Assembly: GCA_902168115.1 (NCBI GenBank)
Contig: CABHPB010000141.1
Span: 104,542 to 168,541, forward strand
Length of the DNA stretch: 64,000 bases
Source of the DNA: an uncultured Methylopila sp.
Lineage (GTDB): Bacteria; Pseudomonadota; Alphaproteobacteria; Rhizobiales; Methylopilaceae
Reading direction: 5' to 3'
The notes beneath the pieces were generated by a model. It ran no database searches. It was not told the DNA's origin and saw only the letters and a list, made by a program, of their open reading frames with translations. The position numbers were made by a program, and so were the translations under genes. This document shows, in pieces, positions 8,313-16,795 of this stretch (within the stretch, counting starts at the first letter, position 1; the number at the start of each line of letters is the position of its first letter).

Positions 8313-9488
8313 ATGGCCAAGAAAGGCGGTTCGTCCGCCCGCATCTGGTTTCTGGTCCATTCATGGCTCGCCCTGCCGATCTGGGCGTTCGTGTTCTTCG
8401 TGTGCCTGACCGGAACGATCGCGACCGTCAGCCAGGAGATCGTGTGGCTGGCGAATCCTGCGGTGCGCGCCAATCCGCCGTCCGCCGACGCGACGCCGCT
8501 CGGCTACGACGCCGCGCTCGCCGCGGTTGAACGGCAGCGGCCGGGCGCGATCCCGCTGCAGATCGTCCGTTCGGTGAAGTCGCAATACGCGCTCCAGATC
8601 GACGTCGCCCAGCCTGACGGCGCGACGGCGACCCTGTTCGTCAACCCGTTCACCGGCGAGATCCAGGGCCAGCAGGGCGCGTTCGACTTCCAGCAGTTCA
8701 CCCGCGCGCTGCACGGCTGGCTGCTGACGCCGTTCACCAGCGGGTTCGCGATCGGCTGGTACGTGGTGTCGGCGATGTCGATTCCGCTGCTGGGATCGCT
8801 GATCACCGGCGTCGTCGTCTACAAGAAGTTCTGGCGCGCCTACCTGAACCCGCGCCTCAGGATTTCGAAGGGCTCGCGCATCTTCTGGGGCGACCTGCAC
8901 CGCCTCGTCGGGATCTGGTCGATCCCCTTCATCGCGATCATCTCGGTCACGGCCGGCTGGTTCCTGATCCAGGCCATCCTGTTCGACAACGCCATCTCCA
9001 TCTCGACGGTCGGCGCGCCGCCGATCGTGGCGCGCGAGCACGCCCCGACGCTCAAGGCCGGCGAGACGCCGCCGAAGCCGAGCGTCGACCGGGCGGTCGC
9101 CGCCGCGAAGGAGCGCTTTCCCGACCTCGAGCCCGGCCTGATCGAACTGCCCCAGAACGCCTTCAACCACGTGATGATCTGGGGTCGGGGCGGCTATCCG
9201 CTGATCTTCGAGCAGGCCGCGGTGAACCCCTACACCTACGACGTCGAGTGGACCCGGCGGGTGTCCGACAGGTCGGCGCTCGAACTCGTGACCGAGAGCA
9301 TGCGACCGCTCCACGTCGGCGATTTCGTCGGGCTTTCGCTGAAGCTCGTCTATTTCCTGTTCGGCGCGATGCTGACCGCGATGTCGCTCAGCGGCATGAT
9401 GGTGTGGACGAGGCGCACGGCCCAGGCGACGGTCGCCGTGGCGCGCGGCCGCCCGGTCCCCGCGCCGTTTCCGGAGCCGGCGGAATGA
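8313..9488 (+). CDS. PepSY-associated transmembrane protein (iron-uptake-associated type)
   Basis: The protein has about 391 residues with four hydrophobic segments (near the N-terminus ALPIWAFVFFVCLTG; then GWYVVSAMSIPLLGSLITGVVVY, IPFIAIISVTAGWFLIQAILF and a C-terminal LKLVYFLFGAMLTAMSLSGMMVW). Periplasmic loops contain PepSY-like segments. This is the PepSY_TM family, often co-encoded with TonB receptors and proposed to act in ferric-siderophore reduction or release; that role is inferred from family context. I prefer ATG 8313 (MAKKGGSSAR) because the upstream frame to 8256 adds a poorly supported leader. The gene overlaps the next by 4 nt (ATGA), so they are translationally coupled. Confidence 0.85.
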   Translation: MAKKGGSSARIWFLVHSWLALPIWAFVFFVCLTGTIATVSQEIVWLANPAVRANPPSADATPLGYDAALAAVERQRPGAIPLQIVRSVKSQYALQIDVAQPDGATATLFVNPFTGEIQGQQGAFDFQQFTRALHGWLLTPFTSGFAIGWYVVSAMSIPLLGSLITGVVVYKKFWRAYLNPRLRISKGSRIFWGDLHRLVGIWSIPFIAIISVTAGWFLIQAILFDNAISISTVGAPPIVAREHAPTLKAGETPPKPSVDRAVAAAKERFPDLEPGLIELPQNAFNHVMIWGRGGYPLIFEQAAVNPYTYDVEWTRRVSDRSALELVTESMRPLHVGDFVGLSLKLVYFLFGAMLTAMSLSGMMVWTRRTAQATVAVARGRPVPAPFPEPAE

Positions 9489-10024
9489 GCGCGGCGACCC
9501 TCGATCGATCTGCGGCGTCGCGCTTCTGGAGGCGATGGCGCTTTCATCTCAGCGCCCTCGTCGTGCTGGTCCCGATCGCGCTGACGCCGCTCTATTTCCG
9601 TCAGCTCGCCCTCGAAAACGGAACGGCTGGCCTTGGCGCGCGCGAGATCGGCGAGCGCAAGGTCGGGCCGTGGTCCGTCCGGCTCGCCGAGTTCGACCTG
9701 CTTCCGCCGCAGGTGCAGGGGCCGGCCGGGCCGGTCAAGCAGTTCACGCTCGCGCTCGCCGGCGCGGGCGTCACGGAAGTGCGCGCGGCCTATCTCAAGA
9801 TCGGCAAGCCGCGTTCCCTGCGCGCGGCCGGGTCGATCTTCTTCGGCTCGCCCTATCGGCAGACCGCCGGCCTGCCGATCCCGGAGCGCACGAGCCCCGA
9901 CGCCGAAGTCTGGCTGACGCTGGAGGGCTGGGACGGCTCGATGCAGACGCAGGCGCTCCCGCTCGCGGAGGCCTCGCCCGTCGCCGCGGACTGGCTGAGG
10001 TCCAGAAACGGAGGAAAACCGTGA
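9485..10024 (+). CDS. Membrane-anchored envelope protein of unknown function in the metal-uptake operon
   Basis: The protein has 179 residues. A single N-terminal membrane segment (about 20-36, FHLSALVVLVPIALTPLYF) precedes a soluble domain predicted to be periplasmic, with no recognised catalytic motif. The start ATG overlaps the PepSY gene's stop, and its own stop overlaps the GTG start of the next gene, so it belongs to a tightly coupled operon. Similar anchored proteins beside PepSY and metal ABC genes are known to me only as uncharacterised. A role in metallophore handling is inferred from context alone. Confidence 0.75.
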   Translation: MSAATLDRSAASRFWRRWRFHLSALVVLVPIALTPLYFRQLALENGTAGLGAREIGERKVGPWSVRLAEFDLLPPQVQGPAGPVKQFTLALAGAGVTEVRAAYLKIGKPRSLRAAGSIFFGSPYRQTAGLPIPERTSPDAEVWLTLEGWDGSMQTQALPLAEASPVAADWLRSRNGGKP

Positions 10025-10338
10025 CTGCGTTGCGCGCTCTCGCGCTTGGCGCCCTGATCGTCGCGCTCTCGCCCGCGACGCCGGCGCTCGCGCACTATCC
10101 GTTCTGCTCCTGCGAGAAGCATGGCGAGATGATCCGCTGCAAGGGCGGCTTCTCGGACGGCACCAGCGCCGAGGGGGTGAAGCTCGATGTCATCGGCTAC
10201 GACGAGGCCGTGCTGATCCCAGGCAAGTTCGGCAAGGACTCCGTGGTCGAGTTCAGGTCGCCGCCCGGCGACTTCTACGTCCTGTTCGACGCCGGCCCCG
10301 GACATGTGGTCGAGGTCGACCACAACGACATCCCATGA
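10021..10338 (+). CDS. Small secreted Cys-containing protein in the metal-uptake operon
   Basis: The protein has 105 residues with a clear signal peptide (ALRALALGALIVALSPATPALA). The mature start is HYPFCSCEKHGEMIRCKGGF, a His/Cys-rich segment with three cysteines that could bind a metal or form a disulfide. The remainder looks like a small beta domain (EGVKLDVIGYDEAVLIPGKF, then VVEFRSPPGDFYVLF). It starts at GTG 10021, overlapping the previous stop, and overlaps the following gene by 4 nt. The position between a PepSY protein and a ZnuABC-type transporter suggests a periplasmic metal chaperone, but that is an inference; I do not recognise a named family. Confidence 0.75.
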   Translation: MTALRALALGALIVALSPATPALAHYPFCSCEKHGEMIRCKGGFSDGTSAEGVKLDVIGYDEAVLIPGKFGKDSVVEFRSPPGDFYVLFDAGPGHVVEVDHNDIP

Positions 10339-10913
10339 CGCGGGTCGTGGTCCGTCCCGCGGGCGCCGGACGCGAGACGCTGTTCGTCGCGGGCCTGTGC
10401 GCGCTCGTCGTCGCCTGCGCCGCGACCGTCGCCACGATCCGGGCGCGCCCGGCCGACGAGGCCGTTCTCGCCGCATGGCGGATCGACGCCCGCGACGGCC
10501 TCAACGCCGCCGAGCAAGGGCTCAACGCCGATCTCGCGGCGGCGGCCGAGGACATCCGCGCGGAGCTGGCCTCCGGCGAGGCGCCGTCGCCCGACAGGCT
10601 CGGGGAGGAGGCGTTGCCGCCCTTCGCGAAGGACGCCACCGCCGCAAGGCGCGGCGGCCATGTGTGGAGCCTCGTACGCGACGGCGAGACCCTCGGCTAT
10701 CTCGGCGTCAGCGGCGACGCCGCGACGGCGAGGACGCTTCTGCTGCGCATCGCCGCGCCGTCCGGCGACACAGGCGGTCATGGATCGGACCGCAAGGCCA
10801 CCGTCTGGGCGCACCCGTCGGCAGGCGCCGCCGGGCGGTTGTCGAACGAGGCGCTGATCGCCGGCGGCTGGAAGCAGGTCGCCTCGCGCTACGACGCCAG
10901 CGTGACGAGGTAG
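10335..10913 (+). CDS. Single-pass membrane protein, possibly DUF6162-like
   Basis: The protein has 192 residues with one N-terminal membrane segment (about 16-34, LFVAGLCALVVACAATVAT), then an Ala-rich helical stretch (about 43-85) and a small alpha/beta region containing HVWSLVRDGETLGYLGV. It resembles, from memory, the DUF6162 proteins found next to metal ABC transporters. There is no catalytic motif to assign. The start overlaps the preceding stop by 4 nt, and it ends 4 nt before the binding-protein gene. The role is unknown; co-transcription with the transporter is very likely. Confidence 0.7.
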   Translation: MTRVVVRPAGAGRETLFVAGLCALVVACAATVATIRARPADEAVLAAWRIDARDGLNAAEQGLNADLAAAAEDIRAELASGEAPSPDRLGEEALPPFAKDATAARRGGHVWSLVRDGETLGYLGVSGDAATARTLLLRIAAPSGDTGGHGSDRKATVWAHPSAGAAGRLSNEALIAGGWKQVASRYDASVTR

Positions 10914-10917
10914 GCGG

Positions 10918-11880
10918 ATGCGCGACAGGATCTCGCGCCGCGCAGTCCTGGCGGGCGCCGCGTTCGCGCTGCTGGCGGCACGACCGGCCGTCGCGATGAA
11001 GCGCCTTCGGATCGGCGTGACGCTGCATCCGTACTATTCCTACGTCGCCAATATCGTCGGCGACCGCGCCGAGGTCGTGCCGCTGATCCCGGTCGGCTTC
11101 AATCCGCACGCCTACGAGCCGCGCGGCGAGGACATCAAGCGGCTCGGCGCGCTCGACGTGGTGGTGCTGAACGGGATCGGGCACGACGACTTCGCCGAGC
11201 GCATGATCCGCGCCTCGGAAAAACCCGACGTTCCGGTGATCGAGGCCAATCGGGACGTGCCCCTGCTCGCCGCGGTCGGGCAGATGGCGCAATCGCGCGG
11301 CAAGTCGGTCTCCGGCAAGGTCGTCAACTCCCATACCTTCCTGTCCATCACCGGCTCGATCACGCAGGTCCAGACCATCGCGCGCGAGCTTGGCAGGCTC
11401 GATCCGGACAACGCCGACGTCTTCTCGAAGAACGCCCGCGCCTACGCCCAGCGGCTGCGGAAGATCCGCGCTGCGGCCCTCGCGCAGCTTGCCGAGGCGC
11501 CGGCCGCGTCGTTCCGGGTGGCGACCATCCACGGCGCCTATGACTACCTGCTGCGCGAGTTCGGCCTCGAGGTGACGGCGGTGGTCGAGCCGGCGCACGG
11601 CGTCGAGCCGAGCCCCGCGCAGCTCGCCAAGACGATCGAGCAGATCAGGGCGCTCGACGTGAAGGTCATCTTCTCCGAGCTGAACTTCCCGTCCGCCTAT
11701 GTCGACACGATCCGCCGCGAGACGGGCGTCAGGCTCTACCCGCTCAGCCACGTCATCTACGGCGCCTACACGCCGGAGAAGTTCGAGGTCGAGATGGCGG
11801 AGAACTTCGCGACCGTCGTGCGCGCGATCAAGGAGATGGGCGCCGACGCGCCGTCGCCGGCGCCGGAGGCCGGGCGGTGA
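10918..11880 (+). CDS. Metal ABC transporter substrate-binding protein (ZnuA-like, cluster A-I)
   Basis: The protein has 320 residues. The signal sequence contains SRRAVLAGA, a twin-arginine-like motif, and cleavage is predicted after RPAVA. The four positions that bind metal in ZnuA/PsaA-type proteins are filled: H64 (in FNPHAYEP), H139 (in NSHTFLS), H205 (in IHGAYDY) and an acidic residue E254 (in SELNFP). Three His plus one carboxylate suits Zn(II) or Mn(II), so the ion cannot be settled from sequence. A helical backbone (about 145-195) joins the two lobes as expected. The gene is followed, with 4-nt overlaps, by the ATPase and permease genes; together they form a complete importer. Confidence 0.9.
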   Translation: MRDRISRRAVLAGAAFALLAARPAVAMKRLRIGVTLHPYYSYVANIVGDRAEVVPLIPVGFNPHAYEPRGEDIKRLGALDVVVLNGIGHDDFAERMIRASEKPDVPVIEANRDVPLLAAVGQMAQSRGKSVSGKVVNSHTFLSITGSITQVQTIARELGRLDPDNADVFSKNARAYAQRLRKIRAAALAQLAEAPAASFRVATIHGAYDYLLREFGLEVTAVVEPAHGVEPSPAQLAKTIEQIRALDVKVIFSELNFPSAYVDTIRRETGVRLYPLSHVIYGAYTPEKFEVEMAENFATVVRAIKEMGADAPSPAPEAGR

Positions 11881-12635
11881 GCGGACCGTCCGTCTCGTTT
11901 TCGGGCGTCGGCCTCGTCGTCGGCCGGACCGAGATTCTGCGCGGCGTCTCCTTCGATGTGGCGGCGGGATCGCTGCACGCGGTCGTCGGGCCGAACGGCG
12001 GCGGCAAGAGCTCGCTCATAAGGGCCCTCCTCGGCCGGGCCCCGCATTCTGGCGAGATCGCGGTCGACTGGCCCGGAGCGCCCGGCGTGGTCGCCTACGT
12101 TCCCCAGACGCTCGACTTCGACCGCGGGCTGCCGATGACGGTGCTGGACGAGCTCGCCGCGATGACAACACGCCGGCCGGCCTTCCTCAGACCGTCAGCG
12201 CGCGACCGGGATCTCATCCTTTCTGCGCTCGCGCGCGTCGGCATGGCGGAAAAGGCCGACCGTCTCGTCGGCGCGCTGTCCGGCGGCGAGCGCCAGCGCG
12301 CGCTGATGGCGCAGGCCCTGATCCCCGACCCCGAACTCCTCGTTCTCGACGAGCCGATGGCCGCGCTCGACGAGGCGGGCGCGCAGGCCTTCGAGACGCT
12401 GATCGGCGAACTGAAGGCGCGGGGCGCGACCGTGATCTGGATCGAGCACGACCTCGCCGCCGTGCGCCGTCTCGCCGACCGCGTCACCGGGCTCAATCGA
12501 AGCCTCCTGTTCGACGGCGCGCCCGGCGAGGAGCTGAGGCCCGAGCGCCTGTTCGACCTGTTCTCCCACCATCCGCGGCCGGCGGCGAGCGACGGCGACG
12601 TGATCGCCCTGCGACGGGCGGGAGGCGCGTCATGA
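11877..12635 (+). CDS. Metal ABC transporter ATP-binding protein (ZnuC-like)
   Basis: The protein has 252 residues. Walker A is GPNGGGKSS (residues 38-46), the ABC signature is LSGGERQRALMAQAL, Walker B is ELLVLDEP and the switch His lies in IWIEHDLAAV. The length and order fit the ATPase of a cluster A-I zinc/manganese importer. It powers import by the adjacent permease, with the binding protein at 10918-11880 delivering substrate. The start is GTG 11877, which overlaps the binding-protein stop by 4 nt; its own stop overlaps the permease start (ATGA). Confidence 0.92.
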   Translation: MSGPSVSFSGVGLVVGRTEILRGVSFDVAAGSLHAVVGPNGGGKSSLIRALLGRAPHSGEIAVDWPGAPGVVAYVPQTLDFDRGLPMTVLDELAAMTTRRPAFLRPSARDRDLILSALARVGMAEKADRLVGALSGGERQRALMAQALIPDPELLVLDEPMAALDEAGAQAFETLIGELKARGATVIWIEHDLAAVRRLADRVTGLNRSLLFDGAPGEELRPERLFDLFSHHPRPAASDGDVIALRRAGGAS

Positions 12636-13537
12636 GCGGCGCCTTCGAGGCTTTCCGCGCCTTCGTGCAATCGCTGGCGGCGGCCGGCTGGCTGCCGCCC
12701 TCGCTCGCCTACGGCTTCATCGTCAATGCGCTGGTCGCCGGACTGATCGTCGGCCCGGTTCTGGGGAGCCTCGGGACGCTCGTCGTGGTCAAGCGTCACG
12801 CCTTCTTCTCGGAAGCGGTCGGCCACGCCGCGCTGACCGGCGTCGCGCTCGGCATCCTGGTCGGTGAACCCTATAGCGGCCCCTACGGCGCGCTGTTCGG
12901 CTACTGCCTGCTGTTCGGGATCGCGCTCAACTACCTTCGGAACCGCACCGGGCTTTCGGCCGACACGCTGATCGGCGTCGCGCTCTCGATGTCGCTCGCG
13001 CTCGGCGCCAGCGTGCTGCTGGTGCTTGCGGGCAAGATCAACATCCACATCCTCGAGAATGTGCTGTTCGGCTCGGTGCTGACCGTCACCGGCGCGGACA
13101 TCGCGATCCTCGCAGTCGTCGGCGCCTGCGTGCTGGCGCTCACCTTCGGCTTCTACAACCGCTTCATGCTCGCGAGCTTCAACGCCGAGCTCGCCGCCGT
13201 GCGCGGCGTCCCGGTCAAGGCGCTCGACTATCTGTTCGTGATCCTCGTGACGGTCGTCACGGTGGCGAGCGTCAAGATCATCGGGGCGATCCTCGTCGGC
13301 GCGCTGCTGGTGATCCCCGCAGCGGCCGCGCGCACCGTTGCGACGTCGCTGCGCGGCTTCCTGCGCCTTTCAATGCTGTTCGCCACGCTGAGCGCGATCG
13401 TGGGCGTCATCGCGCCGATGGAGCTCGACATCCCCGTGCCGTCCGGAGCGGCGATCATCCTGACGGCCGGTTCGCTGTTCCTGCTCGCCGCGCTCGCGCG
13501 GGCGACCTTGCCGCGCCTCAGGGGACAAAGCGCATGA
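12632..13537 (+). CDS. Metal ABC transporter permease (ZnuB-like)
   Basis: The protein has 301 residues with about eight hydrophobic segments, the usual pattern for ABC-3 family permeases. Family hallmarks include GTLVVVKRHAFFSEAVGHAALTG near the N-terminus and KIIGAILVGALLVIPAAAAR near the C-terminus. It forms the inner-membrane channel of the zinc/manganese-type importer with the ATPase at 11877-12635. The ATG at 12632 overlaps the previous stop and the stop overlaps the ATG of the second binding-protein gene, so all are translationally coupled. Confidence 0.92.
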   Translation: MSGAFEAFRAFVQSLAAAGWLPPSLAYGFIVNALVAGLIVGPVLGSLGTLVVVKRHAFFSEAVGHAALTGVALGILVGEPYSGPYGALFGYCLLFGIALNYLRNRTGLSADTLIGVALSMSLALGASVLLVLAGKINIHILENVLFGSVLTVTGADIAILAVVGACVLALTFGFYNRFMLASFNAELAAVRGVPVKALDYLFVILVTVVTVASVKIIGAILVGALLVIPAAAARTVATSLRGFLRLSMLFATLSAIVGVIAPMELDIPVPSGAAIILTAGSLFLLAALARATLPRLRGQSA

Positions 13538-14481
13538 GACGGCTCGCGGTCATCCTGTGTCTGGCGGCTGGGCTGCTGGCAACAGGCGCGGCGCGGGCGC
13601 AGGCCGAACGCCTCCTCGTGCTGACGGCCCACCCGGCCGCCCAGGCGATCGTCGCGACGCTCGCCGCCGGAACCGACATCGAGCCCCGGCCGGTCCAGCC
13701 CGCCAAGCTGCCGGCGACCCGCCTGACCTCGTTCCTCGCCGGGCGCGGCGCCGCAGGATTGCGCGAGGCCGCCGCAGACGCGGACGCGGTCGTGACGTTC
13801 CGGTCGTTCTGGCCGGACGATCCGCTCTATCCGCACGCGCGGCGCGCCAACATCCGCATCGTCGAGATCGACGCCGGCCGCCCGCTCGACGGCGCATTGC
13901 CGGGCATCGCGCTGCTATCCCCGCCGGACGATCGGGCGGCCTATGAGGCGCTCGCGCTCTCTCCCATGCCGGCGGCGGGCGAGGCCGCCGCGCCATGGCT
14001 GTCCCCGACCGCGCTCGGCCGCATGCTCGACGTCGTCGCCGCTGACCTAGAGCGCCTGTCGCCGACAGCGAAAGACCGGATCGCCAGAAATCTCGCCGAG
14101 GCCAAGCGCCGCCTGATCGGCGCCAAGGCCGAGGCGGACCAGAAGCTCGCCTCGGCGACGTCGGTCACGGCGATCGCCCTGTCCGGTCGATACGGCTATC
14201 TCGCCAACGACCTCGGCCTCGACCTCGTCGCGTCGATCACCGCAGCGCCGCAGGAATGGACCGACGAGAGGTTGGCGAAACTCGCCGCTTTCATCAGAGC
14301 CAAGGAGGCGAAGGTCGTGCTGGGCGACGCCGAACCCGACGCAGCGCTGGCCAAGGCCATAGCCGACGGCGGCGCGCGACCTGTCGTCATGCGTCCGATC
14401 GAGGCGGACGCCGCCGACGCCGTCGGGCTTGTTCACTCGAACGCTGTGGGGCTGGCCGCAGCGCTGGCGGCAAGTCCTTAG
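13534..14481 (+). CDS. Divergent ZnuA-type binding protein lacking the metal-binding histidines
   Basis: The protein has 315 residues with a signal peptide (MRRLAVILCLAAGLLATGAARA). The overall layout follows cluster A-I binding proteins: N-lobe, long helix rich in charged residues (about 170-210), then a C-lobe with GRYGYLANDLGLDLV and a terminal alpha/beta fold. The expected ligands are missing: no PHxYEP near residue 60, WLSPTAL where an HxW motif is usual, and LSGRYGY where HxAxxY is expected. It therefore may bind a metal-chelate or partner protein rather than a free ion. It is the last gene of the operon. The family placement is by architecture and context, so less sure than for the first binding protein. 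Confidence 0.7.
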   Translation: MRRLAVILCLAAGLLATGAARAQAERLLVLTAHPAAQAIVATLAAGTDIEPRPVQPAKLPATRLTSFLAGRGAAGLREAAADADAVVTFRSFWPDDPLYPHARRANIRIVEIDAGRPLDGALPGIALLSPPDDRAAYEALALSPMPAAGEAAAPWLSPTALGRMLDVVAADLERLSPTAKDRIARNLAEAKRRLIGAKAEADQKLASATSVTAIALSGRYGYLANDLGLDLVASITAAPQEWTDERLAKLAAFIRAKEAKVVLGDAEPDAALAKAIADGGARPVVMRPIEADAADAVGLVHSNAVGLAAALAASP

Positions 14482-14718
14482 TGACCCGCGGGGGCCAAAA
14501 AAGATCGCGCGCCGTGCAGCGAAAACGAAGCGGTCGTTGCTGCGGTAGCGATCAAATCGATGGCCGCGTCGCTTCCTGCGCCAGCTTCATACGCTCTGGA
14601 AGATCCGCCGGGCGTTTCCGTCGAGACCATCATCAACAGAGCCGAAAGGCAAACGCCGCCGACGTCTGCTGAGGGGTCAGAAACAGGCATGTCTTCGGAG
14701 TAGGTGTCGACGGCGGTA

Positions 14719-14912
14719 AAAGCCCTCGTTGATCTCGTCCATTTCGAGCACGATGTCGTACGGCACCTTGGCTTCGGCCAGCAGCACGTTCATGTGGCCG
14801 GGCAGGCGCCCCGCCACCGGGTGGATCGCGAAGCGGACGGTCTTGCCGCCGCGCGCAGCTTGCGGGTGAGCTCGGAGATCGAGCCCTGCGCCTGCGCCAC
14901 CGCCATGCCGTC
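14719..14912 (-). pseudogene. pntB: Fragment of pntB (NAD(P) transhydrogenase beta subunit) with a one-base deletion
   Basis: Read on the minus strand, 14909 to about 14852 gives [20 protein letters not shown]. In the next frame, about 14846 to 14719 gives [20 protein letters not shown] and then [20 protein letters not shown]. Joined, they match the NADP-binding C-terminal domain of PntB (GMAVAQAQ...[19 protein letters not shown]). Restoring one G in the GGCGG run near 14846-14850 would put the two parts in one frame. Both ends stop abruptly: nothing upstream or downstream matches the rest of PntB. It lies just past the lpd stop on the same strand. The remainder of 14482-15020 shows no gene. 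Confidence 0.85.
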
Positions 14913-15020
14913 GGCGGCGATGCGTCCCCTCTCCCACCCCGGCGACATCGGTCGGCACGACGCGATCTCCCGGCAGGGATCGGGTCCGTGCGCGAGACGA
15001 GGCACCGGGGCGGGGGGCCG

Positions 15021-16778
15021 CTATTTCTTCTGCGGCGGCAGGTCGGTGCAGTGGCCTTCAAACACCTCGGCCGCCATGCCGATGGACTCGCCGAGCGTCG
15101 GGTGCGGGTGGATGGTCTTGCCGATGTCGGCGGGCATGCAGCCCATCTCCACCGCAAGGCACACCTCGCTGATGAGGTCGCCGGCGTTCGTGCCGACGAC
15201 GCCGCCGCCGACCAGCCGGTGGGTGGCCGCGTCGAACAGAAGCTTGGTGAAGCCCTCGTCGCGCCCGTTCGCGATGGCCCGTCCCGAAGCGGCCCAGGGG
15301 AACACGGCCTTGCCGATCTTGATCCCTTCGGCCTTGCACTGATCCTCGGTCTTGCCGGTCCAGGCGATCTCGGGATCGGTGTAGGCGACCGAGGGGATCT
15401 GGCGGGCGTCGAAGAACGATTTCTCGCCATGGGCGGCTTCCGCCGCGACGTGACCTTCGTGCACCGCCTTATGGGCCAGCATCGGCTGCCCGACGATGTC
15501 GCCGATCGCGTAGATGTGCGGGACGTTGGTGCGCATCTGCTTGTCGGCCGGAATGAAGCCGCGGTCGCTGACGGCGACGCCGGCCTTGTCGGCGCCGATC
15601 TTGTTCCCGTTCGGCGACCGTCCGACGGCGACCAGCACGAGATCGTAGAGCTGCGGCCCGGCCGGGGCCTTCTCGCCCTCGAACGTCACCTCGATCCCGG
15701 CCTCCGTCGCCTTCGCGCCGACGGTCTTGGTCTTCAGCATGACGGCGTCGAAGCGGTGGGCGTTCTTCTTCTCCCAGACCTTGACCAGGTCGCGGTCCGC
15801 GCCCGGCATCAGGCCGTCGAGCATCTCGACCACGTCGATGCGCGATCCGAGCACCGAGTAGACGGTCGCCATCTCGAGCCCGATGATGCCGCCGCCGACG
15901 ACGAGCATGCGCTTGGGGATCGAAGCCAGCAGCAGCGCGCCGGTGGAGTCGACGATCCGAGGGTCTTCCGGAAGGAAGGGCAGCTTCACCGCCTGCGACC
16001 CCGCCGCGATGATCGCCTTGGCGAACCGCACGGTCTTCTTGCCCGAGGCCGTCTCGACCTCGACGTGGTGCGGATCGAGGAACGCGCCGACGCCGGTGAC
16101 GACCTCGACCTTGCGCGCCTTCGCCATGCCGGCGAGGCCGCCCGTCAGCTTGCCGATCACCCCGTCCTTGAAGCCCCGGAGCTTGTCGAGATCGATCTGC
16201 GGCGGCCCGAACGAGACGCCGTGCGCGCCGAGATGGGCGGCTTCGTCGACCACGGCCGCCGTGTGGAGCAGCGCCTTGCTGGGGATGCAGCCGACATTGA
16301 GACAGACGCCGCCGAGCGTCGCGTAGCGCTCGACCAGCACCGTCTTCATGCCGAGGTCGGCCGCGCGGAAGGCGGCCGAATAGCCGCCGGGACCCGCGCC
16401 GAGCACCAGCATCTCGCACTCGATGTCGGCCTTGCCCCCATAGCTCGCCGCCGCGGGCGCGGGCGTCGCGGCCTGGGCGGGGGACGCAGCGGCGGGCTCG
16501 GCAGCTTTGGGCGCCGGCGCCGGGGCGGCGGCCCCGCCCGTCGCCTCGAGCGTCAGGATGACCGAGCCCTCGCTGACCTTGTCGTCGACCTTGAGCCTGA
16601 CCTCCTTCACCACGCCTGCGGCGGACGACGGGATCTCCATCGACGCCTTGTCGGACTCCACCATGATGAGCCCGGTGTCGACCGCGACGGTCTCGCCCGG
16701 CTTCACCATCACCTCGATAACCGCGACGTCCTTGAAGTCGCCGATATCGGGAACCTTCACTTCGACTTGGTTCGCCAT
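15021..16778 (-). CDS. lpdA: Dihydrolipoamide dehydrogenase (E3) with an N-terminal lipoyl domain
   Basis: The protein has 585 residues. An N-terminal lipoyl domain (1-80; lipoylated Lys44 in ESDKASM) is joined by an Ala/Pro-rich linker (about 82-112) to an E3 flavoprotein. It shows the FAD dinucleotide motif GAGPGG (128-133), the redox pair C159/C164 ([15 protein letters not shown]), an NAD motif ([10 protein letters not shown]) and the C-terminal active His/Glu region (HPHPTLGES). It reoxidises the dihydrolipoyl arms of the pyruvate dehydrogenase complex with NAD+. It is the third gene of aceE-aceF-lpd, 17 nt after aceF. The pntB fragment lies downstream. Confidence 0.95.
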   Translation of the reverse strand: MANQVEVKVPDIGDFKDVAVIEVMVKPGETVAVDTGLIMVESDKASMEIPSSAAGVVKEVRLKVDDKVSEGSVILTLEATGGAAAPAPAPKAAEPAAASPAQAATPAPAAASYGGKADIECEMLVLGAGPGGYSAAFRAADLGMKTVLVERYATLGGVCLNVGCIPSKALLHTAAVVDEAAHLGAHGVSFGPPQIDLDKLRGFKDGVIGKLTGGLAGMAKARKVEVVTGVGAFLDPHHVEVETASGKKTVRFAKAIIAAGSQAVKLPFLPEDPRIVDSTGALLLASIPKRMLVVGGGIIGLEMATVYSVLGSRIDVVEMLDGLMPGADRDLVKVWEKKNAHRFDAVMLKTKTVGAKATEAGIEVTFEGEKAPAGPQLYDLVLVAVGRSPNGNKIGADKAGVAVSDRGFIPADKQMRTNVPHIYAIGDIVGQPMLAHKAVHEGHVAAEAAHGEKSFFDARQIPSVAYTDPEIAWTGKTEDQCKAEGIKIGKAVFPWAASGRAIANGRDEGFTKLLFDAATHRLVGGGVVGTNAGDLISEVCLAVEMGCMPADIGKTIHPHPTLGESIGMAAEVFEGHCTDLPPQKK

Positions 16779-16795
16779 CGTTCAGCCCCCCGATC

